From assembly GCA_949287345.1 (NCBI GenBank), contig CASEGD010000007.1, positions 1 to 19,618 of the forward strand: a stretch of DNA of 19,618 bases. Direction: 5' to 3'. The translations under genes and the position numbers were made by a program. Below are positions 1-7,120 of this stretch, piece by piece. The first letter of the stretch is position 1, and every line of letters starts with the position of its first letter. The stretch is from an uncultured Phascolarctobacterium sp. (GTDB taxonomy: Bacteria; Bacillota; Negativicutes; Acidaminococcales; Acidaminococcaceae). The notes below the pieces were generated by a model. That model was not told where the DNA came from, ran no database searches, and saw only the letters and a list, made by a program, of their open reading frames with translations.

Positions 1-1
1 T

Positions 2-508
2 ATCGGCGAAATCGGGCTTGATTATTATTGGAAGGAAAACGAGCCGAAAGAGGTGCAGAAAAAGCGCCTGCTGGAGCAGATTGACCTTGCCGTACAGTTT
101 GATTTGCCGGTAATCATCCACGACCGTGACGCGCACGGCGATATTTTTGATATCTTCCGCAACGAAGTGCCGAAAAATACGCGCGCAGTATTCCATTGCT
201 ATTCCGGTTCGCTGGAAATGGCGAAGGAACTTGCCAAACGCGGTTACTACTTTGGCTTCGGCGGCACGAGCACCTATAAAAATTCCGCCAAAGTGCGTGA
301 GGTACTTGCCTTTGTGCCGGACGAACTGTTGCTGTTTGAAACGGATTCGCCGTATTTAACGCCGGTGCCGTACCGCGGCAAACGCAACTGCCCGCTGTAT
401 ACCGAACTGGTAGCGCAAAATGCGGCGCAGGTACGCGGCACTGATTTTGAAACCATTGCGGCGGTAACAACGCACAATGTGAAGACGCTGTTTAACAAAA
501 TTAAATAA
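2..508 (+). CDS. tatD: TatD-family metal-dependent hydrolase/DNase, 5' end cut by window edge
   Basis: This is the C-terminal two thirds of a TatD-family TIM-barrel hydrolase (metal-dependent DNase / 3'-5' exonuclease family, cytoplasmic). The reading frame is already open at base 2 and runs to TAA at 506-508, so about 168 residues are visible; the family is usually about 255, so roughly the first 90 are outside the window. Family motifs in order are GEIGLDYYW at the very start, HDRDAHGD (metal-binding His and Asp region), HCYSGS, a GFGG segment, and ETDSPYLTPVPYRGKRN, the hallmark TatD C-terminal block carrying the catalytic Asp. The GTG at 53 is internal, not a start. Its position just before the yabE-rnmV-rsmA unit is the common Firmicute arrangement. 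A terminator follows directly, so it probably ends an upstream operon. Family assignment is firm; the natural substrate is not shown by sequence. Confidence 0.95.
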   Translation: MGEIGLDYYWKENEPKEVQKKRLLEQIDLAVQFDLPVIIHDRDAHGDIFDIFRNEVPKNTRAVFHCYSGSLEMAKELAKRGYYFGFGGTSTYKNSAKVREVLAFVPDELLLFETDSPYLTPVPYRGKRNCPLYTELVAQNAAQVRGTDFETIAAVTTHNVKTLFNKIK

Positions 509-511
509 TAC

Positions 512-545
512 AAACGCGGTGGTTTAATACTGCCGCGTTTTTGTT
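512..545 (+). terminator. Rho-independent terminator of tatD
   Basis: Perfect 8-bp stem: AAACGCGG at 512-519 pairs with CCGCGTTT at 533-540, with a 13-nt loop. The right arm runs into a T-rich tract (538-545). It lies 4 nt after the tatD stop codon and separates tatD from the yabE promoter. Confidence 0.8.
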
Positions 546-626
546 TGAAATAAAAGTGCGTTACTAAAAAACTTTTTGCTTAAAAGTTTTTTAAATTATA
601 CTCAATGTGTTGTAACAGTGGGCGGC

Positions 627-656
627 TTGACATTGTAAAAAAGCCTGTGATAAAAT
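627..656 (+). promoter_or_regulatory. Sigma-A promoter for yabE-rnmV-rsmA
   Basis: Perfect -35 TTGACA at 627-632, an 18-nt spacer, and -10 TAAAAT at 651-656 preceded by TG at 648-649 (extended -10). It lies 25 nt before the start codon of the 3D-domain gene. The strong Shine-Dalgarno AAGGAGG at 668-674 follows. I see no operator-like repeat here. Confidence 0.8.
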
Positions 657-681
657 ACCCCAGAATTAAGGAGGTTATTTT

Positions 682-1656
682 ATGCCCAAACATGTTACAT
701 TTTGGAAACGAACCATTCTGATAGCAGTTATGTTTGTAATTTTATTCGCGGGGCAAACTCATCCCGGCCTTGCCGAATCGGCCGTAACGCTTTTAAGATT
801 TGACGGTACGGAAAAAACAGTAACGACCACGCTGAAAGAGCCGCGCGAAATTTTTAAAGAAGCCGGTGTACGTGTCGGCCAGTCCGATTTAATTAAGGAA
901 GAAACCGGTGCGCAGGGTACGGTGCTGACTTTAAAACGCGCTCTGCCGATTGTCGTTGTGCGCGGCGAATCTGAGCAGAAGTTTTTTACCAATAAGGATA
1001 CCGTCGGCGCTGCGCTGCGCGATTTAAAAATCCGCTTTAACAAAAACCGTGTTTATCCTGCGCCGGAAACCAAAATTACTTCCGGTTTAGAAATTCACAT
1101 TCTTAATAAGGGCGACACGATAAGCAGCGAAGAAGCGCCATCGGAAATTCCGGTTAAATACATTGATGATGAAACCATCCCTTACGGACAGCATAAGGTC
1201 GAAGACCCCGGCGAAGCCGGTAAGGTAAAAGTTATTAAAAAATCAGTAATCAGCAGCGGCAGCACGCCTAAAGAAGTAGAAATTGCACGCGAAGTGCTGG
1301 CAGACCCGAAATATTCCGTTATCCGCCGCGGCGTTGGTATGTCCGTTGAAACGCCGGAAGGACGTAAAAAATATACCCGCATCGTTACTATGGAAGCCAG
1401 TGCTTACACCATTCACTGCGGCAGCGGCACGGGTCTTACTTCCATCGGGCTGGTGCCCGTACGCGGCATTGTTGCTGTTGACCCGCACGTAATTCCGTAT
1501 TATACTAAAATGTATGTTCCCGGTTACGGCGTGGCCATGGCCGGCGATACCGGCGGCGCGATTGTGGGCAACCGCATAGACCTGTTTATGGACAGCTACG
1601 AGGATGCCATTAACTGGGGGCGCCGCGATGTGCAAGTTTATATTTTAGAGGACTGA
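682..1656 (+). CDS. yabE: Secreted G5/3D-domain protein (YabE-like, resuscitation-factor type)
   Basis: A 324-residue exported protein, probably a cell-wall-active enzyme of the YabE/Rpf-like group. The N-terminus (residues 1-31) is a signal peptide: basic WKRT, hydrophobic core 11-24, likely cleavage after LA at 31. Two DUF348-type repeats follow (about 35-80 and 88-130), then a G5-like region (about 155-220) and a 3D domain (about 235-324). The three Asp that name the 3D domain are visible: D267 in AVDPHVIP, D289 in AGDTGGAI and D300 in NRIDLFMD; the last block matches MltA/YabE-type peptidoglycan lytic enzymes. The ATG is set by AAGGAGG 7 nt upstream. It leads a tight unit with rnmV (4-nt gap) and rsmA, as in other Firmicutes. 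Lytic transglycosylase activity is inferred from the family. Confidence 0.9.
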   Translation: MPKHVTFWKRTILIAVMFVILFAGQTHPGLAESAVTLLRFDGTEKTVTTTLKEPREIFKEAGVRVGQSDLIKEETGAQGTVLTLKRALPIVVVRGESEQKFFTNKDTVGAALRDLKIRFNKNRVYPAPETKITSGLEIHILNKGDTISSEEAPSEIPVKYIDDETIPYGQHKVEDPGEAGKVKVIKKSVISSGSTPKEVEIAREVLADPKYSVIRRGVGMSVETPEGRKKYTRIVTMEASAYTIHCGSGTGLTSIGLVPVRGIVAVDPHVIPYYTKMYVPGYGVAMAGDTGGAIVGNRIDLFMDSYEDAINWGRRDVQVYILED

Positions 1657-1660
1657 TAAT

Positions 1661-2206
1661 TTGCTGAAAGAAGTTTTGGTGGTAGAGGGCAAGAGCGATA
1701 CAGCGGCCATCAGGCGCGCGCTGGAAGCCGATACGATTGAAACCGGCGGCTTTACGCTGGCGCCTTCCACCTTAAAAAAGATTGAAGCGGCTTATAAAAA
1801 GCGCGGCATTATTATTTTGACCGACCCGGATGGCGCAGGCAACCGCATCCGCCGCTTTTTGACAGAGCGTTTCCCCGAAGCCGGGCAGGCGTTTATACCG
1901 CGCATCGACGCAACGGCTAACGGCGACGTCGGCGTGGAGCAGGCCAGCCCTGCGGCGATTTTAACTGCGCTGGGCAAAGTGCGCCACCACGAATTTAACC
2001 CTGCCTTTGAATTTACCGAACGTGATTTGATGACGAACGGGCTGAGCGGCGGCAGTATGGCTTCCGCACGGCGCGATAAAATGGCGGCACTGCTGGGCAT
2101 TGGCTACGGCAACGCCAAAACTTTTTTGCAAAGGCTGAACACCTACGTCGTAACGCGTGCCGAATTTGACGCCGCACTGAAAGAGCTTGGAGATTTGGAT
2201 GAATAA
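1661..2206 (+). CDS. rnmV: Ribonuclease M5 (5S rRNA maturation), TTG start
   Basis: A 181-residue Toprim-domain endonuclease that trims 5S rRNA precursor in Firmicutes. Toprim motifs are clear: VVEGKSD (E9, D13) for the catalytic Glu, ILTDPDGAGNRIR (D55, D57) for Mg binding, and GDVGVEQA, which is characteristic of RnmV rather than topoisomerase or primase. The length is normal for the family. The start is TTG at 1661, supported by AGAGGA at 1647-1652 inside the end of the preceding gene, 8 nt away. It is translationally packed: 4 nt after yabE and overlapping rsmA by 8 nt. Confidence 0.94.
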   Translation: MLKEVLVVEGKSDTAAIRRALEADTIETGGFTLAPSTLKKIEAAYKKRGIIILTDPDGAGNRIRRFLTERFPEAGQAFIPRIDATANGDVGVEQASPAAILTALGKVRHHEFNPAFEFTERDLMTNGLSGGSMASARRDKMAALLGIGYGNAKTFLQRLNTYVVTRAEFDAALKELGDLDE

Positions 2207-3056
2207 ACCCGTAATTGCAACCCCTGAGGTTACTAACTACATACTGCGCAGGTTCAACTTGCATGCCGACAAAAAGCTGGGGCAGAACTTTTTAATCAGC
2301 GAGGATGTTGTACGCCGTATTGCCGCGGCTGCGGAACTGGCTGAAGGCGACGCCGTGCTGGAAATTGGCCCGGGCATTGGCACGCTGACGCAGGCTTTGG
2401 CAGAAACCGGCGCGGACGTAACGGCGGTTGAACTGGACAGACGCCTTTTGCCGGTGCTGGAGAAAACGCTGGAAGGTTACAGCAACGTGCGCATTATCAA
2501 CGCCGATGTGCTGGAACTGGACGTAAACGAAGCAATGGGCGGCAAAACCTTTAAGGTTGCAGCCAACCTGCCCTACTACATAACGACGCCGATAATTTTT
2601 GCGCTGCTGGAGAAAAAACTGCCGGTAGAGCGCATGGTAGTTATGGTGCAGAAGGAAGTTGCCGAGCGCATGACGGCAGCGCCGGGCGGCAAGGAATACG
2701 GCGCGCTTTCCGTTGCGATGCAGTATTATACCGAGCCGGAACTGGCGTTCATCGTACCGCCGGATTGCTTTATCCCGCGTCCGTCTGTGGACAGCGCCGT
2801 TGTGGTCTGCAAAAACCGTACAACACCGCCGGTAGATATCTGTGACGAAAAACTGTTCTTTAAGGTTGTTAAGGCAGCGTTCTCACTGCGCCGTAAAATG
2901 TTAAGCAACGCGTTGAAAAACATGGGCATTACCGCGCAGCAGGCACAGGAATGGCTGGCTCTTGCAGGTATCGACCCCAAACGCCGCGGCGAAACACTTT
3001 CGCTTCAGGACTTTGCCAATTTAACCAATACGTTTGAGAAGATTAAAAATCAATAA
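2199..3056 (+). CDS. rsmA: 16S rRNA (adenine-1518/1519 N6) dimethyltransferase KsgA/RsmA
   Basis: A SAM-dependent methyltransferase that dimethylates two adjacent adenines in helix 45 of 16S rRNA during 30S maturation. Motifs: KLGQNFL near residue 26 (conserved N-terminal RNA/SAM element), VLEIGPGIGTLT at about 53-64 (SAM-binding motif I), NLPYYI from N123 (catalytic motif IV), and FSLRRKML in the C-terminal domain. I start it at ATG 2199 (285 residues), because GGAG at 2189-2192 lies 6 nt before it. A longer TTG start at 2187 in the same frame has no such site. The start lies inside the last codons of rnmV, an 8-nt overlap that implies coupled translation. Confidence 0.96.
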   Translation: MNKPVIATPEVTNYILRRFNLHADKKLGQNFLISEDVVRRIAAAAELAEGDAVLEIGPGIGTLTQALAETGADVTAVELDRRLLPVLEKTLEGYSNVRIINADVLELDVNEAMGGKTFKVAANLPYYITTPIIFALLEKKLPVERMVVMVQKEVAERMTAAPGGKEYGALSVAMQYYTEPELAFIVPPDCFIPRPSVDSAVVVCKNRTTPPVDICDEKLFFKVVKAAFSLRRKMLSNALKNMGITAQQAQEWLALAGIDPKRRGETLSLQDFANLTNTFEKIKNQ

Positions 3057-3068
3057 AATCATAAAAAG

Positions 3069-3107
3069 AACCCTCCGTTAAACTGCTAACGGAGGGTTTT
3101 GTTTTTT
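3069..3107. terminator. Bidirectional terminator between rsmA and potD
   Basis: Perfect 12-bp stem: 3069-3080 (AACCCTCCGTTA) with 3087-3098, loop 6 nt. A T-rich tract follows on the plus side (3095-3107), and an A-rich stretch precedes on the left (3061-3070), giving a U-tract when read on the minus strand. It sits between two converging units (rsmA from the left, potD from the right), so it probably serves both. Confidence 0.88.
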
Positions 3108-3147
3108 CTGTTAAATTTTACTCAGGCGTTCTGCCTTCAAACCACAA

Positions 3148-4215
3148 TTATTTTGCGGTCTTCAGTTCGGTCCAGTAACGGTCGTACATGGGCAGGGCTT
3201 CGCCGATGTCGATGAGCCATTCGCCCTTGTCGATGTTTTCCATGCCGATTTTCAGCATCGGGTCGTTTTTAAATTCTTCGCTGTGGAATTCCTGAGCTTT
3301 TTCGTTCGGGTCGTTGTAGCCGATGTATTCATAGTTTTTAGCGCTGATTTGCGGGTCATAGATAAAGTTAATGAATTTTTCGGCCAGCTCTTTATGTTTT
3401 GCGCCTTTGGGAATTGCAAAGGTATCAGCCCAGATGGTTGCGCCCTCTTTCGGCACTACAAAGCCGATGTTCGGGTTATCCTTTAAAGTGTAGCTGGCGT
3501 CGCCGGTCCACATCGTGCCAATCCATGCTTCTTCAGCGATGAATTTTTGTTTGATGGTGTCGGTATCGAAAGCCAGTACGTTAGGAGCAAGCGCTTTCAA
3601 ATCCTGAAAAGCTTTTTCAACCTGCGCCGGGTCGGTGCTGTTGTTGGAGAAGCCGTTTTTCTTCAGCGCCATGCCGATGGTTTCGCGGCTGTCGTTCAAA
3701 AGAATCAGACGTCCTGCATATTCGGGGTTCCACAAATCTTCCCAGCTGTCGGGCACGTCTTTAACATAGTTTTTGTTGTAGGCAATGCCGGTAATGCCCC
3801 AGGTGTAAACAAGGCTGTGGTCGCCGGTGGGGTCATAAACGGGTGCCTGCAAAGTGCTTACAAGGTTTTTGGCGTTGGGGATGTTGTCCATGTTCATTTT
3901 TTCCAGCAAATCAAGTTTGAGCATGGTAGCAACCATATAGTCAGAAGGCTGGATTAAGTCGTACTGTGCGCCGCCGGCCTGAATTTTTGCCAGAAGCTCC
4001 TCATTGTTGGCAAATACGTCGTAATTAACCTTACAATTGTATTGCTTTTCAAATTCGGCAATTACCTCCGGGTCAAAATTGTCTGCCCAGCTAAAGAGGT
4101 TAAGAACCTGCTGTTCGCCTGCCGCTGCATCTTTCTTATCAGCGTCACCTCCGCAGCCTGCTGCGAGCAGGGCCATGGTCAGTACGGAAACGAGAAAGAC
4201 CAAAAGTTTTTTCAT
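3148..4215 (-). CDS. potD: Spermidine/putrescine-binding lipoprotein PotD
   Basis: The extracytoplasmic polyamine-binding subunit of the PotABCD importer. It has a lipoprotein signal: MKKLL, hydrophobic stretch, and lipobox LAAGC with C21 as the lipid-anchored residue. PotD-type motifs follow: LFSWADNFDPEVIAEFE, DLIQPSDYMV, LLNDSRETIGMAL, MWTGDASY and AIWADTFAIPKGAKH. The Trp, Asp and Glu residues in these blocks correspond to those that hold polyamines in the E. coli protein. I choose ATG 4215 (355 residues) over ATG 4227 because AAAGGA lies about 8 nt before 4215 and directly abuts 4227. It is the last gene of the operon, 52 nt after the end of potC, and runs into the bidirectional terminator. 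The exact polyamine (spermidine or putrescine) cannot be told from sequence. Confidence 0.93.
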   Translation of the reverse strand: MKKLLVFLVSVLTMALLAAGCGGDADKKDAAAGEQQVLNLFSWADNFDPEVIAEFEKQYNCKVNYDVFANNEELLAKIQAGGAQYDLIQPSDYMVATMLKLDLLEKMNMDNIPNAKNLVSTLQAPVYDPTGDHSLVYTWGITGIAYNKNYVKDVPDSWEDLWNPEYAGRLILLNDSRETIGMALKKNGFSNNSTDPAQVEKAFQDLKALAPNVLAFDTDTIKQKFIAEEAWIGTMWTGDASYTLKDNPNIGFVVPKEGATIWADTFAIPKGAKHKELAEKFINFIYDPQISAKNYEYIGYNDPNEKAQEFHSEEFKNDPMLKIGMENIDKGEWLIDIGEALPMYDRYWTELKTAK

Positions 4216-4267
4216 TTTGCAAATCATCCTTTCTTTTTTGGGATTTTATTGTACCGGTTTTACGGCA

Positions 4268-5066
4268 TCAATCGTTATTTTTGCTGCTGTGCTGCGGCTG
4301 CAAAATCTGCGCGATGACAACCAGCGAAATGGTTGCGCACATTAAAAGCGTGGAAAGGGCGTTGATTTCCGGCGAAATGCCGCGTTTTACCATGGCGTAA
4401 ATATACAGCGGCAGCGTGGTGGAATTAGGCCCTGCCACAAAGAAGCTGATGATAAAGTCGTCAATGGAAAGCGTAAAGGCAATCAGCGCGCCCGCGACGA
4501 TGCCCGGCATGGCCAGCGGCAGCGTTACATAACGGAAGGTCTGGAACGGCGTTGCGTGCGTATAAGTCCATGGCGGCCTGTTCCAGTTCGTGGCGCATGC
4601 CCTCCAGCCTTGCGTTGACGGTAATGACAACAAACGACAGGCAGAAAGTGATGTGCGCCAGTATCAGCGTCGTTTTGCCGAGCGGAACCTGCGTCTGTGC
4701 AAACAGCACCAACAGCGACAGGCCCATAACGATTTCCGGAATCAGAATCGGCAGGTATAAAAGCCCATTGATGACGGGTTTGCATTTATACTGGTATTTG
4801 TTCAGCGCAATGGCGGCAATAGTGCCCAGCACGGTGCTGACAACGGTGCTGACAACGGCGATGAACAGGCTGTTCATCAATGCCTCCAGCACGCGGCGGT
4901 TTTGGAAAAGCGTTTTGTACCAGTCCAGCGTAAAACCTGTCCACACCGCGTTAATGCGCGATTCGTTAAAGGAATACAGCGCAAGGATTAACAGCGGCAG
5001 GTACAAAAACGCCAGTATTACCAGCGAATAAGCTAACAGAAGATGGCTACGCCACGTCTTTTGCAT
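4268..5066 (-). pseudogene. potC: potC, polyamine ABC permease, frameshifted by a 4-bp tandem duplication
   Basis: Second permease of the polyamine importer, split between two frames. The first frame starts at ATG 5066, with the purine-rich AGGAAGGGGG about 7 nt upstream, and gives good PotC sequence for 170 residues, up to EQAAMDLYA. It then reads out of frame to a stop at 4461. A second frame continues as ATPFQTFRYVTLPLAMPG and ends at 4268 with a normal PotC C-terminus (IDDFIISFFVAG, VKRGISPEINAL). At the junction the plus strand reads TGCGTGCG (4553-4560), two copies of a 4-mer. Removing one copy restores a continuous 264-residue protein, the family length, with DLYATPFQ aligned without gap. 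The break falls in the cytoplasmic EAA loop that contacts the PotA ATPase, so the truncated product should not work. It overlaps potB by 20 nt. A sequencing error is possible, but a 4-bp insertion is less usual as an error than a homopolymer slip. Confidence 0.88.
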
Positions 5067-5904
5067 CGGCTTTGCCCCCTTCCTGCGACTGTAAAGCTCT
5101 GTAATAAAGGATAATCAGCACAAGGCTCATCACGGCCAGCACAATCGACAGCGCGGAACCAAACGGCCAGTCGCGCGCGGCGAGGAACTGGTTCTGAATG
5201 AGGTTGCCGATAAGCGCGGATTTGGCGCCGCCCATAACGTCCGGCACAACGAACATGCCGAGCGAGGAAATGAACACCAGAATCGTGCCTGCGGCGATGC
5301 CCGGCATCGTCAGCGGCAGCGTAATTTTACGGAAAGCCGTCAGCGGCGATGCGCCAAGGTCGCTGGCTGCTTCCAGCAGGCGCAGGTCAAGCTGCTCTAT
5401 GGAAACGTAAATCGGCAGTACCATAAACGGCAGCAGCGCGTAAATCATGCCCAGCATAACGGCAGCGTCGTTGTACAGCATCTGCAAGGGCTGGTCGATA
5501 AGCCCCAGCTTTATCAGCAGTGTGTTAACTACGCCCTGCGTACGCAGGATGATAACCCACGCATAAGAGCGGATTAAAAAGTTAATCCAGAACGGAATCA
5601 TTACCAGTATCAGCCCCGGCTGCTGCCATTTTTTGGGCAGGCGCGCGATAAAATATGCCAGCGGGTAGCCCATGATGATGGTTGCCACCGTGGTGATAAC
5701 GGCAACAATTAAAGTATCGGCAAAAATCTGCAAATATAACGGTTCTAAAAAGCGCAGATAATTGTCCGTAGTAAATTCAAAAATAATTTGTCCGTAAGGA
5801 GTGCGTCCGGCAAAGGAAACTGCAACTACGATGAGAAGCGGGATAACGAAAAAGATGCTTAACCACAGCATTGCCGGAGCAACCATCAGTTTTCCGTTTT
5901 TCAT
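5047..5904 (-). CDS. potB: Spermidine/putrescine ABC transporter permease PotB
   Basis: First inner-membrane permease of the polyamine importer, 285 residues with about six membrane segments. The N-terminal segment is MLWLSIFFVIPLLIVVAVSF, and the EAA loop (LLEAASDLGASPLTAFRKI, ending in TLPLTMPG) is intact with its conserved Gly. I choose ATG 5904 rather than the longer start at 5940: the codon forms an ATGA overlap with the potA stop, the usual sign of translational coupling, and an AGGTGAG element lies about 9 nt upstream. Downstream it overlaps potC by 20 nt. Alternative ABC permease assignments are unlikely given the potA/potD neighbours. Confidence 0.94.
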   Translation of the reverse strand: MKNGKLMVAPAMLWLSIFFVIPLLIVVAVSFAGRTPYGQIIFEFTTDNYLRFLEPLYLQIFADTLIVAVITTVATIIMGYPLAYFIARLPKKWQQPGLILVMIPFWINFLIRSYAWVIILRTQGVVNTLLIKLGLIDQPLQMLYNDAAVMLGMIYALLPFMVLPIYVSIEQLDLRLLEAASDLGASPLTAFRKITLPLTMPGIAAGTILVFISSLGMFVVPDVMGGAKSALIGNLIQNQFLAARDWPFGSALSIVLAVMSLVLIILYYRALQSQEGGKADAKDVA

Positions 5905-6905
5905 CGCGTTACTCTCACCTCGTCTTTCGCGTACCACCAAATGCCGACGCGTTCATCTGGCGACCAGCGTTTAACGTCGTCAAAATACTGGTAGGCAACA
6001 ACGGTCTGGTTGGAGTTATCCAGACGGATGAAAACCTTGTCTATAGTGCCGTAGAAAACGACATCGACAACGGTGCCGTAATAACCCGGTTCGGGGTGTG
6101 TTTTTTCGGCGGCCTCGTCCTCGTATTCCGGGCACAGGTTAAGTTTTTCCGGGCGGATAACCAGCGTTTCATTGTCCGATTCAAAAAAGTTGCTTTCGCC
6201 GATGAATTTGGCAACAAAGCGTGTATTGGGGTAATGGTAAATCGTATCCGGGTCGTCGTCCTGTTCGATGACGCCTTTATTCATAACCACGATGCGGTCG
6301 CTCATGGTCAGGGCTTCTTCCTGGTCGTGCGTTACATAAATAAAGGTCAGGCCCAGGCCGCGCTGAAGGTTTTTAAGTTCCAGCTGCAAATTTTTGCGCA
6401 GTTGGTAATCAAGCGCGCCCAAAGGTTCGTCCAGAAGCAGCACCTTGGGGTTGTTGACCAAAGCGCGGGCAATGGCAACGCGCTGCTGCTGGCCGCCGCT
6501 CATCTGCTGCGGACGGCGGTTGCGGAACTCCTCCAGCTGCGTCAGGTACAAAACCTGCGCCACGCGTTCCTTCTGCTCCTCGGCGGGAACTTTTTTCATC
6601 ATCAAACCGAATTTTATATTTTCCTCAACAGTCATGTGAGGGAACAGTGCGTAATGTTGAAAAACCATATTGACATCACGTTTATAGGGGGGCTTATTGG
6701 TAACGTCTTCGTCATCCAGATAAATTTTGCCGGTGGTCGGTGTATCAAGCCCGGCAATCATGCGCAGCAAAGTGGTTTTGCCGCAGCCGGAAGGGCCTAA
6801 AAGCGTCAAAAATTCACCGTCGTATATAGTAAGGTCCAGCTTGGGGATGATGAGGTTATTGCCGTATTTTTTGGTAATTCCCTGCAAACGGATCATTTCT
6901 TCCAT
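5901..6905 (-). CDS. potA: Spermidine/putrescine ABC transporter ATPase PotA
   Basis: The ATPase that powers polyamine uptake, cytoplasmic face of the membrane. All ABC motifs are present in order: Walker [11 protein letters not shown]-loop [16 protein letters not shown], signature [15 protein letters not shown], Walker [13 protein letters not shown], and the H-loop His in [12 protein letters not shown]-terminal extension with LVIRPEKL and a beta-rich end fits the TOBE-type regulatory domain of PotA. The start is uncertain. ATG 6905 (MEEMIRLQG, 334 residues) matches where homologues begin, but its nearest GG-rich site is 16 nt away. ATG 6947 (348 residues) lies only about 17 nt after the predicted transcription start with a TTAGGA 2-3 nt before it. 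It is the first gene of the pot operon and its stop overlaps potB. Confidence 0.93.
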   Translation of the reverse strand: MEEMIRLQGITKKYGNNLIIPKLDLTIYDGEFLTLLGPSGCGKTTLLRMIAGLDTPTTGKIYLDDEDVTNKPPYKRDVNMVFQHYALFPHMTVEENIKFGLMMKKVPAEEQKERVAQVLYLTQLEEFRNRRPQQMSGGQQQRVAIARALVNNPKVLLLDEPLGALDYQLRKNLQLELKNLQRGLGLTFIYVTHDQEEALTMSDRIVVMNKGVIEQDDDPDTIYHYPNTRFVAKFIGESNFFESDNETLVIRPEKLNLCPEYEDEAAEKTHPEPGYYGTVVDVVFYGTIDKVFIRLDNSNQTVVAYQYFDDVKRWSPDERVGIWWYAKDEVRVTR

Positions 6906-6970
6906 TTTTTTGTTGTCACAACCTTTCATAAAAAATTTTGTTTGCATATTCCTAACTATAATAATAACAT

Positions 6971-7000
6971 ATTATAAACAGATTTGTGTAAAAAAATCAA
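6971..7000 (-). promoter_or_regulatory. Promoter of the potABCD operon
   Basis: On the minus strand: -10 TATAAT (plus positions 6971-6976) and -35 TTGATT (6995-7000), spacer 18 nt. Transcription would start near 6964, upstream of both potA start candidates. The -35 box overlaps a near-palindrome described separately. Confidence 0.65.
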
Positions 7001-7009
7001 TGATTTTTT
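6991..7009. promoter_or_regulatory. Palindrome over the pot promoter -35 (possible operator)
   Basis: AAAAAATCA at 6991-6999 and TGATTTTTT at 7001-7009 form a perfect 9-bp inverted repeat around one central base. It covers the -35 box of the potA promoter and lies in the gap to the divergent HD-domain gene. Being very A/T-rich it could be chance or a DNA-bending tract; a repressor site is only a possibility. Confidence 0.3.
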
Positions 7010-7078
7010 GAAAAAAATGCAGGAGAGTCAACAAAAACAGAGAATATTAAACCTTGTAAAGAATAAAAACGGATTTTG

Positions 7079-7100
7079 CTTATTTTTCCCGAAAAATAAG
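7079..7100 (+). repeat. Inverted repeat in the leader of the HD-domain gene
   Basis: CTTATTTTT (7079-7087) and AAAAATAAG (7092-7100) pair perfectly over 9 bp with a CCCG loop. It ends 8 nt before the GAGGTG ribosome-binding site of the following gene. No T-run follows on the plus strand, so it is not a standard terminator; it may shape translation or bind a regulator. Confidence 0.4.
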
Positions 7101-7120
7101 TAATTTATGAGGTGAAAAAA

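Noticed and set aside
4268..4633. Separate gene starting at ATG 4633 for the PotC C-terminal half
   Set aside because: The first 25 or so residues are not PotC-like and overlap the good first frame; the fit is a frameshifted single gene, not two genes.
5871..6800. 309-residue open frame on the plus strand opposite potA
   Set aside because: It lies fully antisense to a clear ABC ATPase with all motifs, shows no family motif and has no ribosome site; it is a by-product of codon bias.
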